Shown here piece after piece: positions 45,093 through 56,570 of a DNA stretch of 64,000 nt. The notes under the pieces are model-generated. The model saw only the letters and a program-made list of their open reading frames with translations, was not told the origin of the DNA and ran no database searches. The first letter of the stretch is position 1. Each line of letters opens with the position of its first letter. Position numbers and translations under genes: made by a program. Source of the DNA: Oreohelix idahoensis (Eukaryota; Mollusca; Gastropoda; Stylommatophora; Oreohelicidae); NCBI GenBank assembly GCA_024509875.1, contig JAMPIV010013724.1, forward strand, positions 220,001 through 284,000, given 5' to 3'.

Positions 45093-46323
45093 CTACATAC
45101 CATACTGGTCCAGCACACTCCAAGAACGTCAGGAAGCCATGGACAGGGCTAGAAAGGACGCAGAGTCTCAGCCTTCACTTGAAACTCACAACAAATGGAA
45201 AAAGGCTGTAGCAGAGTTTCAGAGAACAAAGCTAGAAGAAAAACGGAAAAGCTGGAGAACTAAAACGGCATCGCTGAACCTTGAGAAAGACGGCAGGAAA
45301 CTTTGGAGATTAGTCAAGTCTCTAAATGAAGAGCGTTCCTCACCTAGGCAGACTATCACATTGGATGAAGGTGGCAAACTTTTCAGAGCAAACAAGCTGC
45401 AGACTTGTTTGCTAGAAGATACAGTTTCAGAAAGCAACTTACCCATTAACATAGACCATCAGAGAGAGATAAGAAAAGAAATACTGGCAACCATGGGACA
45501 GACAGATACTCCTGCCCCAATGAGGGAACCCATCACACTAGGAGAACTACAGAGGGCTATTTCCAAGCTTAAGTTTCAAAAGTCACCCGGCCCAGACAAA
45601 ATCAGCAACGAAATGCTAGTAAATCTGAGCTCAGCAGCAAAGACAAAACTGCTTGAGATATTCAACCACAGCTGGTTGAAAGGAACACTACCCCAAGTAT
45701 GGAGAGAAGCCATCACAATACCCATACTAAAGAAGGGGAAATGTAAGACCGAGGCTGCAAGTTACCGGCCAATCAGTCTCACAAGCTGTGTTAGGAAGAC
45801 TATGGAGCGAATAGTCAACCACAGATTGAAATGGTATTTAGAGTCTGAGCAGATCCTGGTGCCGGAACAAGCTGGATTTAGAGAATGCTACAGTATAGAA
45901 GACCAAGTTACTTACTTGTCTCAAGCAATAGAAGATGCCTTCCAGGAGAAGAAAAAGGTCCTAACGATCTGGGTCGACTTCAAGCAGGCCTTTGACAAGG
46001 TGTGGAAAGATGGCCTCATTGCAAAACTTAGGAGAAGTGGAATCCAAGGCAACATGATGAAATGGATCCAGTCATACTTGCATAACAGGAGAACTAGAGT
46101 CACTCTTGACGGTCTGCAGAGCAGAAAAGTGTTGCTCCATCAGGGGGTACCTCAAGGAGGAGTAATTTCCCCAACACTCTTCCTTGTTTACATCAATTAC
46201 CTGGTGAAAGATCTCCCTGCAGGAGTTAAAGCTGCCTTATATGCAGATGACCTAGTACTCTGGTGCGCTGATGAAAATGTCACCACAGCAAATTATAGAA
46301 TGCAGCGGCAGCAGACATGCTAG
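45093..46323 (+). pseudogene. ORF2 reverse transcriptase of nested I/Jockey-like element
   Basis: From the Met at 45139: a basic linker, then LKFQKSPGPDKISNEMLV, ASYRPISLTSCVRKTMERIV, TIWVDFKQAFDKVWKDGLIA (first catalytic Asp near 45978), LLHQGVPQGGVISPTLFLVY and AALYADDLVLWC (catalytic pair near 46240-46250). A complete palm is visible in one frame. The frame breaks near 46290. Confidence 0.93.
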
Positions 46324-47500
46324 TGTCATGGGCAGAGAGAAATGGCTTATCACAATAAACACAGACAAAACCTCCACAACACTGTTCTCCCTCGCCCCCA
46401 AGGACAAATCAGCTAACATACACCTAGGGACAACCGTGATCAAGGAAGAAAGCTACCCCACCTATCTTGGGGTGACATTTGACCAAAGGCTTACATGGAA
46501 TAAGCATATTGAAAACGCAGAAGGAAAGGCCCGAAGACGACTAGGCATACTCAGAAAATTAGCAGGTACCAACTGGGGAGCAAATGAACGAAATCTAAAG
46601 AAGATTTATAATGGAGTAATAAGACCACACTTAGAGTTTAGCTCAGCAGCATGGTCATCAGCTGCTAACTCACATCTGCAGTCTTTGGACAGGGTGCAAA
46701 ATCAAGCTCTCAGGCTCATTACAGGAGCCATGAAAACTACACCAATAACAGAGATGCAGAAGGTTGCTGGATTACAGACATTGTCCCATAGAAGAGACAC
46801 AAAAACCATGATCCAGATGGAAAAGTACAACCGTATGCCAATGCACCCAATGAAGGCAAGACTAGATGATCTGGCATTGGGACGTCTAAAGCGTAGCAGC
46901 TTTGTGCATCGGGGGAAAAGACTTATAAGACAGCATCAAGAAGACCTATCCATGAAGACAACACCACTGAAGCCCACCCTATACCCTGTACCATGGGAGC
47001 AGGCCAGCAGTGCCCTCCAAATTAATACATCAGTCAGTGGTCTCACAAGTGGATGTGAGTATAATGATCTGCAAAAACGAACTGCTACATTGAGTATGAT
47101 CAAAGAAAGCTATCCCGATCAATCATGGATACATGCCTATACAGATGGATCAGCAACTAATGCTGTTAGGAATGGAGGTGCCGGTATCTTTATCTCATAT
47201 CCTGACAACCACTATGAGACTAGGCACATTCCCCACTGGTAAATTCTGTTCCAACTATACAGCTGAGGTTCAAGCTCTAGAGCAAGCTGCAAATATGATT
47301 TATAACACCAACTCTGACTGCCACCAGGTAGTCATCCCTCACAGATGCACTGTCTGTCCTGCAAGCTCTCAAGGGTGGTAAACTCCCGCATCTGAGAAAT
47401 GAACTAAACAAGGTAGCTGCCAAAAAGAGAACCATACTTCAGTGGGTACCATCTCATTGTGGTGTACCCGGAAATGAAAAGGCAGATAAACTTGCAAAAA
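46271..47500 (+). pseudogene. ORF2 C-terminal region and RNase H of nested element
   Basis: Continues in a new frame: SYPTYLGVTFDQRLTWNKHI, IYNGVIRPHLEFSSAAWSSA, QNQALRLITGAMKTTP. RNase H follows with WIHAYTDGSATNAVRNGGAG (first Asp near 47140). After another frameshift near 47237 come CSNYTAEVQALEQAA (Glu), a TDAL-type motif near 47345 and WVPSHCGVPGNEKADKLAKK near 47445-47500. RNase H after RT places the element with the I group or RNase H-bearing Jockey relatives. Confidence 0.9.
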
Positions 47501-47690
47501 AGGGAGGAGAATGTGAACAAGAAGATAATGAAGTCACATACTTTAAGAAAGATATACTGGCCGAATGACTCAACACTAAACTCAAAGCTATATGGAGTTA
47601 AAGAGGAACTTCAAACAACAGTCGAATTCATCATGAGAACTCGTCTGACGGTGTAATCATCAAAGATGCGATCGCAAGAAGAAGAAGAAG

Positions 47691-48270
47691 GATAGATTAA
47701 CTAGAGACTTGGTTCTTTTACTTTATCGTCTATCCCTATATATATTATTATTAACTGTAATCTTTTGGGTTAATTACCTCTGTCAGGATCTACTTTGGGA
47801 TTCCTTTACAGTAGAGGAGAGCCTATTGGGTTAATACATTTTCTTGCATTTTTTATGTCTGTAAACTATACCTTCTGATAGATAATATTGTTGTATGTGA
47901 TTTCTTTAAGATAATAAACATAATAAACCTAAGTTATCGTGTTGGTCAAACCCCTGCCCATTATATGTTATCCATAGCTTGGTTCACGTCTGTACGTATT
48001 ATGTCACAGAATTGTGTATATGTAAGTGGAGTGTAACTCGTATATATATGTACCAGGAGAGAAAGGGAGTCTAGTTAAATATTGTCGTGAGATAGGCTGG
48101 GATTAGAGCAATTACTCAATCCAGAGACTGTCCTTTTTCTTACACTCTCACCCCCTTGTGAAAAAAACAAAGCTATTTCTTACCCCTTATTCTCACATAG
48201 TTTACCATTATCACCTCTGCTCAGACGGGACCTTAAACATCTTCAACCTATCTCAATAAAATCTACGACA
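47691..48270 (+). repeat. Left LTR of element C, second part
   Basis: GGATAGATTAACTAGAGAC...AAAATCTACGACA, matching 54978-55557 with very few differences. Ends the 5' LTR; the primer binding site follows. Confidence 0.95.
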
Positions 48271-48274
48271 TAAA

Positions 48275-48300
48275 TGGTTGGCTCGTCGCTAGATTAAGAT
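48275..48300 (+). other. Primer binding site of element C
   Basis: Four bases after the LTR: TGGTTGGCTCGTCGCTAG. It begins with TGG and contains GCTCGTC, as in the element A modules, compatible with a tRNA-Pro-like primer. The tRNA identity is inference. Confidence 0.65.
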
Positions 48301-49014
48301 CCAAGTTTGAGTCTAGATAAATGTCTAAAGTCTGATACTGAATCAGATTTTTCATCTAGATAGAGTGTGTTGTGAGTTTGTCTTGTGATTTAAGGAATAA
48401 ATAATTACCCCCTAGACAACGCTCTTAGTTACTGGGTGTTTGACCATACACACATATAGGATTTGTTTCTTTCCACAGCAATAGTTACGGGAAACTTGTT
48501 TTGATAATAAACTTTGTTGAATATATGATATTTGGTAATTTTGTAACAGACCGCTATTTCGCGTGATTGTTTATCAATCACTAGGGTTTTTTTTTTTTTT
48601 GAAGCAGCAGAGTTGAGCTAAGCAAAGGACGGCTTGTTCTGACTTTTAGTCAAGTTAATAACGTCCCTTCTCTTAACTGACTTCAGTGGGCGAGTTTTGG
48701 GGTGGAGTTTAATTTTTTTAAGGAAATTTTTTTTTTCTCCTTAAATTGTTTTTAAAATAAAAATATTTTTCTCCACCGTTAGTAATAGTAGTTTTTCCAG
48801 GTTATCTGATCTACCACTTTTGGATTAAGTCGTCTGTATTAGGAGCCTAAGTGCCAGAGATAACAGCGATAGATTAGTAAACTGATAACAGGAGGAGGTA
48901 TCTCAGGGTAAAGAATAACATCTTTGTTGGTTTTTCTCGTAAGCGGCTAAGGATATAGTTTTTTTCCTTCTTTCCTTCTTTTTTCCTCGGGTAAGTGGCA
49001 TTCAGTTCTCTAAC
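48301..49014 (+). other. 5' leader of element C
   Basis: About 700 bp untranslated, with T-runs near 48587-48600 and 48725-48736. Only a single primer site is seen; the tandem modules of element A are absent. Confidence 0.7.
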
Positions 49015-50307
49015 ATGGCTGAGCGTGTAAAACTTAGGACTATGCTGAGAGAGGAAGCAAGGGAGACAGGATTGCAAGGAGAGGAAGTGACCGCGTTCGT
49101 CAACACAGAACTTGACCGATATGACGCGGAGCAGAAAGTAGCAGAAGCTAGAGAGAAGGAAGATAAAGCGGATATGAAAGAAGCGGAAGAGCGTCAATCT
49201 CTATTAGAGCAGAAGAAAATTGAGACAGAGATGGAAGCTCGCAGGGCAAATGAAAGAGAGAAGGAGAGACAATACGAGGAACGAGAGAAGGAAAGACAGC
49301 ACGAGTTGGCGCTTAAGGCTCTAGAAGTCCAAAGTCGCGGGGCTGCCTCTACTTCCAGCAATGGAGAGCCGTCATCTCTCCACTTATCGTTAACTGATCA
49401 CTCCAGCACTCATTCTCCCCAACTCACAGCTATGTCTTTCACCCTGGAACCCTTCCCAAGCCCCAATGAGAAAATTGACTCGTTTCTAGAAAAATTTGAG
49501 AGAATGGCAAATCTGTATGGGTTAGAGAGTTCCCGGTGGTGCCTAAAGCTTTCACAGGCTTTGAAAGGTAGTGCTTATGAAGTCTACATGAAACTGGGAA
49601 GCAGTCAAGACAACTACGACATGCTAAAGAAGGCTTTACTGGAGCGTTTCGAAATGAACGCTCGCAAGTTTCTGCAAATGTTCAGAAACAGCAGAAAGGA
49701 GAGCACTGAAACATTTCAGCAGTTTTCTTCACGGCTGAAGGGATATTTGACAAAGTGCATGGAGCTTTCCGAGCTCCCTCTCACCTACGAAGGTCTTGAG
49801 GAGTTCGTTCTTATAGAACAAATAAAAACCACTTTGTCAAGTGAAACCCGTAGATTCCTGGCTGAACAAGGCGCAGTCAAGTTAGATGACATTCTCAGTA
49901 AGTCTGAACGGTACATAAATGCTATGGCCGAGCTTCCCAGCACCAAACGCAAACCGACAGATGAGCCTGCTCGAAAAAATAATCTAGAGCAGTCTTCCCA
50001 TTCCTCCCATCACCATAACCAACGAGAAGCCGTACCCCAATATCCTCCACAGGAAAAATCGAAATTCTTCAAAACCAGATATCCCACCCACAACAATCCT
50101 GATCAACCCCACCGTCCTACGTGGCAGCGCGGCCAGAAAGGACAGGGTGACAAAGGGAAACCCCTGCGCACGGGACATCTGATCAGGGCAAGCACACCGG
50201 GCCAAATCGCATCGGATGCTTGCAAACAGCCTCGCAAGGAAGAATCAATGTCAGTGATTCTCAACCTGAGGGGGAGAGGCCCTCAACGCGAGGAACTGTT
50301 ATTTTGA
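49015..50307 (+). pseudogene. Gag of element C (frameshifted at its end)
   Basis: Starts MAERVKLRTML. Residues about 30-110 are a charged coiled coil with two EREKERQ repeats. The capsid region begins near TAMSFTLEPFPSPNEKIDSF. Residues about 215-287 resemble the SCAN domain (EEFVLIEQIKTTLSSETRRF). A Pro/Gln/basic tail follows without a CCHC zinc knuckle. Comparison with element A shows one base missing in the AAAGGGAAACCCC run near 50158, so the true frame passes into protease there and the last 50 residues to 50307 are out of frame. Confidence 0.9.
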
Positions 50308-51410
50308 ACGGGACTTCAACATCTTGTCTTTTTGACACGGGTTTATCCTTTGACTGTATAGTCGCAAGGCACCTGGTCAAACCCGGTCAAGAGACAGAAG
50401 ACACCGTCACACTTAGTGGAGTTTTCAAGAGTGATGCACCCAGGACGCTTCCTATCGCACTGGTAGAAATACACTCTGATTTTGTCAGAGGTGTTATTAA
50501 AGCGGCCATTATGGATGATCGTATCTACCCAGTTATACTTGGATGTAGATACGTGTTTATTGGGAGACCGAAAGAGCCGATTGTGGCAGCAGTAACCACA
50601 AGAGAGCAAGCCCAGAAGGAACGGGAGCCTGCGCCAAATGTGTTACCTAAGGAACTAAAAGAGGCGCAAAAAAAGGACCCTACCTTGGAGCCCTGCTTTA
50701 GGAAACTGCCCATGGCTAAGGACCCCAGACACAACGGAGACATCTTCTCTAAGGATGGTGTACTGTATCGCAGAACGGGCAAACCTGATCAAGGGCATAA
50801 CCAGCTCCTAGTACCGAGACAGTACAGAGACCAAATCTTAGAAATGGGGCACTCTCTTCCCTTTAGCGGACATATGGGACAAAACGCCACTATTCAGCGA
50901 ATACAAACCCACTATTGGTGGCCAGGAATGAACTCTGACATTATCAGGTATGTGAAATCCTGCGCCCAGTGTCAACGGGTAGCACCCAAGCTCTTGACAC
51001 CCCCAGTACCCATGGGGCAAATGCCAATTGTGGGGACTCCATTTGAACGGGTTGCTGTCGACATCATTGGACCCCTGGAAAGGACCAAAAGAAGGAACAG
51101 GTTCATCCTGACCTTAGTCGACACTTGCACAATGTGGGCCGAAGCTGTACCGCTAACATGCACAGATTCCAAGCATGTCGCAGAAGCCCTGGTGCAAATC
51201 TTTACACGGTTGGGATTCCCTCAACAAGTTTTGACGGACTATGGATCCCAATTCCGTAGCCTGTTAATGGAGGAGATCTTTAAGATCTTGAGGGCCAAAC
51301 ACATCCACACAAGCCCCTACCATCCGGCCGGAAATGGGCTTGTGGAGCGCTTCAATGGCAGCCTCACCATGATGTTACGTAAGCTGGGACAAGAGAAACC
51401 TGAAGATTAG
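50160..51410 (+). pseudogene. Protease and integrase of element C
   Basis: Frame open from about 50160. Protease: SCLFDTGLSFDCIVARHLV (active site near 50325-50345) and YPVILGCRYV. After a linker comes integrase: HHCC domain (GHSLPFSGHMGQN, YVKSCAQCQ), then AVDIIGPLER (first Asp near 51060), LTDYGSQFRS (second Asp near 51235) and GNGLVERFNG (Glu near 51340), a complete D,D,E. The frame stops at TAG 51408-51410, where element A has a Trp codon (EDWDL), so this is a nonsense mutation. The frame reopens at once. Confidence 0.92.
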
Positions 51411-53477
51411 GACCTTTTCATTCCTGCAGCCTTATTCGCCTACAGGGAGGTTCCCCAGGCATCTACAGGATTTCCACCAGCTACACTTTTATTCGGCAGA
51501 CCTATTAAGGGGCCGCTAGAAGCCTTACTTCGGTCCCTGACAGACCATAAGGCTGACGAGACAGTCGTCTCAGCAAGCAAATATGTATCAGAGCTCAAGG
51601 AAAGGTTACAACTAGGATGGGACCTAGCAACAACCAACCTTAAGAAAGCACGCGCAAAGCACGCTCAACGATACAATAAAGCAGCGAAAGAGAGAGAACT
51701 CCAACCAGGGGAGAAAGTTTTGTTGCTACTTCCAACCGGAAACAACAAACTTCGCATCGGATGGCAAGGGCCGTTTACCGTCCTTAAAAAGATCTCCCGC
51801 ACTAACTACAAGATCTCTATTAAAGGAAAGGAGAAGGTCTACCACGTAAATCTGCTAAAGAAATACTTGGAAAGACCGGTGCCGTCCTCCGAACATCTCC
51901 TGGCGGTCGCCATAGCGACGGAAGATGAGGAAGATGACGATAGTTGCATGGAGTATCCATTGCAACAAACGGAATCTTTCACAGATGTAAAATTCGGCGA
52001 AAATCTCTCGGAAGCACAACAGACAGAAACCAGGGCGCTACTGAAACAGTACACTGCAGTCTTAACGGATGTACCTGGTCGAACAAATCTCATAGAATTC
52101 GATATGAAACTGACCCACGAGACCCCTGTTCGAACCAGAGTTTACCCCATTCCGTACGCTAAAGCTGATGCACTACGTGGAGAGATAGACAAGCTGCGTC
52201 AAGCCGAAATTATCAGTGAGTCTACCTCTCCTTACAGTTCGAGTGTAGTACTGTTACAGAAGCCCAATAAGGAAGTTCGGCTGTGCATAGATTACCGTTT
52301 ACTTAACACAGTAACGGAATTTCAGCCCGAACCTCTACAGAGCGCTTCTGAGCTGTTCACTAAGCTTAGCAAGGCAAGAGTTTTCTCAAAGATTGACTTG
52401 AGTAAAGGTTACTACCAAATACCAGTCAAGGAGGAAGTTAAGCCTTTGTTAGCTTTTATCACCAGTGAAGGACACTACACTTTCAACGTAATGCCGTTCG
52501 GATTGCACAACGCACCAGGAGTCTTCACCAGAATGATGAGGAAGCTTTTAGAACCCTTGCAAAGTCCCCATATCCATAATTTCATGGATGACATATTAAT
52601 TGCATCGGAAAACTATGATGAACATATTGCTACGGTTGCTATGCTCTTCAGGCGACTACAGGAAACTGGTCTCACAGCCAGACCTAGCAAATGTCTCATC
52701 GGATTTCAAAAGCTAGACTTCCTGGGACATACCATTTCTCAAGGCTGCATGTGGCCAGTTACCAAGAACATTGAGAAAATAGTTGCAGCAAAAAGACCCC
52801 GAACGAAGAAAGACACCCGTTCTTTTCTATCACTGTGTTCTTACTATCAGAAATTTATCAAGAATTTCAACGGGCTAACGGCACCCCTTACTGACCTTAC
52901 AAAAAAAGGGCGCCCGGACACGGTTATTTGGGATTCGAAGTGCGAACAAGCTTACGTCACTTTAAAAGGTCAATTGTCTGAATACCCCATTTTGAGACTA
53001 CCTGACCTCAAGAAACCTTTTATATTGCGGGTCGACGCTTCGGGTCAGGGCATCGGGTCAACCCTGCTCCAAGCAGATGACACCGATCCGAATCTGTTAT
53101 TTCCAGTTGCGTATGGCAGCCGTAAACTGAATGCTGCAGAACGTAACTATTCCACCGTCGAAAGAGAGTGTCTAGCACTTGTTCATGGCATAAGGAAATA
53201 CCATGAATATCTTTACGGAGTAACATTCACGGTGCAAACAGACTACGCTCCTTTAGCTTTTCTTGGGGCTAATAAGGAATTCAACGCGAGGATCATGCGC
53301 TGGGCCTTGCTACTAAGCGTGTACTCTTTCAAAGTGGAATACATTCCGGGAAAACAGAACGTGGGAGCAGATTTTATGAGTAGAAATTGGAGCATGGAAG
53401 AGGAGGTGGAAAGCGAAAACAACAATCACCTGCAAGTTACTGATCAAGAGAGCTCCATTGTCATAAATGAAACATGA
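51411..53477 (+). pseudogene. Integrase C-terminus, RT and RNase H of element C
   Basis: Same frame as the preceding segment after the nonsense codon. Integrase C-terminus: IRIGWQGP-like module (LRIGWQGPFTVLKK) and YHVNLLKKYLERP. RT: AEIISESTSPYSSSVVLLQK, CIDYRLLNTV, FSKIDLSKGYYQIPV, MPFGLHNAPGVFTRMM, NFMDDILIA (52581-52600), DFLGHTISQG. RNase H: LRVDASGQGIGSTLLQ (near 53030), NYSTVERECLALVHGI, VQTDYAPLAFLG, ending QNVGADFMSR. The stop is at 53475-53477. All catalytic residues are present, so RT could be active if read through. Confidence 0.94.
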
Positions 53478-53479
53478 AA

Positions 53480-55557
53480 TGGTAATAGAATGGACGAAGA
53501 TTTCGCAGGTGCGTTTGCCAGTCATGGGAACATGGGCCGATTCAGTATATTAACACAGTTTTAGAAAACTCTTTATCAGTCTGGCCCCAGGAATTGGTGA
53601 TATCTTCTAGCGCGAATCTTGGAGTTTTATATAAAGATAATTCCTTTTAGATTTCGTGGAGAGTGTCAATTTTTCCTTGTGTGGCGGTAATCATATATAT
53701 ATATATATTAGAATTTGGAGTGCCTTAACGTGTTAATGTTTTCACTGGGATTTCTGTGTTTATTAAATAAGCATATTAAATAGTTCCAGCTGTAATAAGT
53801 AAATTTAATTTCTTGCTATTCCCCCAGTAAGAGACGCTTTAAATTAATTAATATACGCTAGGCGACTGATAATTAGAGATAAATATACTTTTATTCTTCA
53901 TGCGTAATTTTGTGTATTACTAGAGTTTTGTGGGCTTTAAATATAATTTAATACCGGAGTGATCTAGAGGTCTTACCTAACGAGTGTAGAATATAATAAT
54001 GATGTCATTGTTAAAATGTTTCTTTTTTCTACATCTAGGCGATCAACCCTGCGATCTAGCGGTCTGAATAGCTCCAGAAACATTCTTAAAATATTATTGG
54101 GTCCTAGATTTGGACCTGTGCAGTTCTCTTGTGGTTTTTCTTACAGAGAGAAAGTCCCCACATATAAACATTTTAAAGAATATAAAAATCAGAACTGGAC
54201 AAGAAATTACCCAGATTGTTCACAGCAAATCTGATCCGCCTGTGGTGGCCAAATATCTATATATAAACATTGTTTCCAGAATATTGACTATCGTAGTTTT
54301 TTTCTTTTCTCAAGTGGATTTATCCAGAAAAAGGAATACTTGGGTCCAACCCCAGAGTGAGAGATTAAAAACAGATAGGAGATCCTTTGCTTATCCTTAT
54401 TGGTTTTCTAACAGTGTACCCACCAGACATTTTCCTTAAAATATCGGATATCTGTGTGCTGCCCATGGTGAACATTTTTGATCGCAATATATATTTACCT
54501 TTATTACAAATAAGGGAGGGAAACCTGAGGCCTGTAAACAGTAAATTAATATGAAATTAATATGAAACAAATATAAAGGTATGTTATCAGGCACTCGCAG
54601 GAAATAAAGAAGTAGAACACCAGACAACAGAAAATCTTTTGTTTTTCTGTTGTCTGGTGAACTTTATTTTGCGAGTTGACATCCTTTATATCAATATTTT
54701 AGCATTATTTAAGCGGACGTTCCCCATTAGGAAAAAATTAATCATTCTTGGAGGAACTGGGGTCCCTTGGATAGCACCACCCTGAAATATGTCAAAGATA
54801 CACAGATGTGTTAAAGAGTAGTAGGTAAGTGTGATTGCTGAATACTTGTGGCCACAGACTGACAGACTGTAAGAAAGAGAAATGAATATTTCATATTTTG
54901 TATAATCATTATACTCACTTCAGTCTTTTCGGGTTCGCAAATACTGTTATATCATTTTCTTGTCTTCTTTGTTTCAGGATAGATTAACTAGAGACTTGGT
55001 TCTTTTACTTTATCGTCTATCCCTATATATATTATTATTAACTGTAATCTTTTGGGTTAATTACCTCTGTCAGGATCTACTTTGGGATTCCTTTACAGTA
55101 GAGGAGAGCCTATTGGGTTAATACATTTTCTTGCATTTTTTATGTCTGTAAACTATACCTTCTGATAGATAATATTGTTGCATGTGATTTCTTTAAGATA
55201 ATAAACATAATAAACCTAAGTTATCGTGTTGGTCAAACCCCTGCCCATTATATGTTATCCATAGCTTGGTTCACGTCTGTACGTATTATGTCACAGAATT
55301 GTGTATATGTAAGTGGAGTGTAACTCGTATATATATGTACCAGGAGAGAAAGGGAGTCTAGTTAAATATTGTCGTGAGATAGGCTGGGATTAGAGCAATT
55401 ACTCAATCCAGAGACTGTCCTTTCTCTTACACTCTCACCCCCTTGTGAAAAAAACAAAGCTATTTCTTACCCCTTATTCTCACATAGTTTACCATTATCA
55501 CCTCTGCTCAGACGGGACCTTAAACATCTTCAACCTATCTCAATAAAATCTACGACA
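53480..55557 (+). repeat. Right LTR of element C, 5'-truncated
   Basis: Matches the left LTR from its position 266 onward and ends ATCTACGACA. The first 265 bp and the polypurine tract are missing, deleted together just after the RNase H stop codon. Carries an extra hairpin insertion at about 54503-54703. Confidence 0.93.
54503..54703. mobile_element. Foldback/hairpin insertion in right LTR
   Basis: About 200 bp replacing roughly 45 bp of the left LTR (43223-43258). Its core is a perfect 17-bp inverted repeat, CACCAGACAACAGAAAA, with a loop of about 7 bases (about 54618-54659). Imperfect pairing extends outward (ATATAAAGG, ACTCGCA and AAATAAAG arms). This resembles a miniature hairpin element. 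No coding sequence or clear target duplication. Confidence 0.7.
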
Positions 55558-56570
55558 CTTCTTCAGATTGATGTTCAGGCCAACCTGCTGGCCATACTTA
55601 TTCAGTCTATTGGTTTTGTCTTGAATGTGTTGATGTGAATGCGCGAGTAGTGCAATGTCATCTGCATATTCCAGGTCTTCCAGTGTAGAAAATGTTGTCC
55701 ATCTAATTCCTCTTGGACTGCCTTCTGTTGTCTGGCACATCACCCAATCTATGGCTGTCAATAATAATGTTGTTGATAAGGGGCATCCCTGTCGTACTCC
55801 TGTTTTCACTTCGAAAGTTACATTACTCAATCCAACACTGCACGTAAAGTTAGAATAGAGGCTTTTTATGATGGAAACAATGCGGCTGGGAATTCCATAA
55901 GCCCTCAGTATTTTCCATAGGCTGTCTCTGTGTATGCTGTCGAAAGCCTTTTCAAAATCAACAAAGTTAATGAATAGCTGTCTCTATAATGTTGCTGAGG
56001 GTAAATATATGATCTGCACATCTTCTGTTCTTTCTAAAGCCAACTTGTTCTTTCCTCAGTTTATGGTCAACTGCTTTTGAAATTCTCTGGATGATTATCC
56101 TGCCTAGTATTTTGCTGGGAACTGAGAGGAGAGTAATTCTTCTCCAGTTGTTGCAGTCTGCAAGGTCGCCCTTCTTGGGCAATTGGACAATTATTCCTTT
56201 ACTACACTCTGTTGGTGTTGTCTCAGTTTCTCAGACTTTCGCAAATAGTGGTTCTAATAGTTCTGCTGCTAGTTCAGGGTTTTCCTTGAATAACTCAGCA
56301 TTTAGATTGTCGTGACCAGGCGCTTTTCCATTTTTTAACCCTTTGATAGCTGTGATGATTTCTTCTTTTCGTGGAATGTCTGTATTTACGTCTAAGTCAC
56401 TTTCAGCCTCAGGTACATTCAGCTGAGTCTCTGGTGCTTCCTTATTCAGTGTTTCTCTGAAGTGCTCTGCCCATCTTGTTTCCTGCCCCTGTGCTGTGGT
56501 GATGAGATTTCCTTGCTTGTCTCTTACTAACGTTATGTTGTTTGCACCTCGTTTTCAACTGATAGTTTTA
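55558..56570 (-). pseudogene. RTE-B reverse transcriptase, 5' half
   Basis: Minus strand, read from about 56570 down. LADCNNWRRITLLSVPSKIL and QVGFRKNRRCADHIFTLSNI (55985-56160), then after a frame change VTFEVKTGVRQGCPLSTTLL and LEDLEYADDIALLAHSHQHI (catalytic Asp pair at about 55657-55668) and YGQQVGLNINLKK up to 55560. The next residues are at 41928, across element C. RTE clade by similarity of the YADD region to SR2-type elements. Confidence 0.9.

Larger units (their letters stand above)
43533..47690 (+). mobile_element. I/Jockey-like non-LTR element nested in left LTR of C
   Basis: The uninterrupted LTR sequence at 54960-54990 shows that about 4.16 kb was inserted here. It has a 5' UTR, a possible first ORF, an ORF2 with endonuclease, RT and RNase H, and a (GAA)n tail at about 47678-47690. 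It is nearly full length but ORF2 is broken by several frameshifts. No target duplication is evident. It belongs to a different family from the copies at 13.7-30.2 kb, judging from tail and sequence. Confidence 0.9.
41929..55557 (+). mobile_element. Ty3-type (Gmr1-like) LTR retrotransposon C
   Basis: Inserted into RTE-B with a perfect 5-bp duplication CTTCT (41924-41928 and 55558-55562). The left LTR is 41929-48270, split by a 4.2-kb non-LTR element. The right LTR is 53480-55557, lacking its first 265 bp. The internal region holds a primer binding site, then gag, protease, integrase, RT and RNase H. Integrase precedes RT. Gag-pol appears to be one long frame disabled by only two visible point lesions, a 1-nt deletion near 50158 and a TAG at 51408, so this is the best-preserved copy here. 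Confidence 0.95.
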
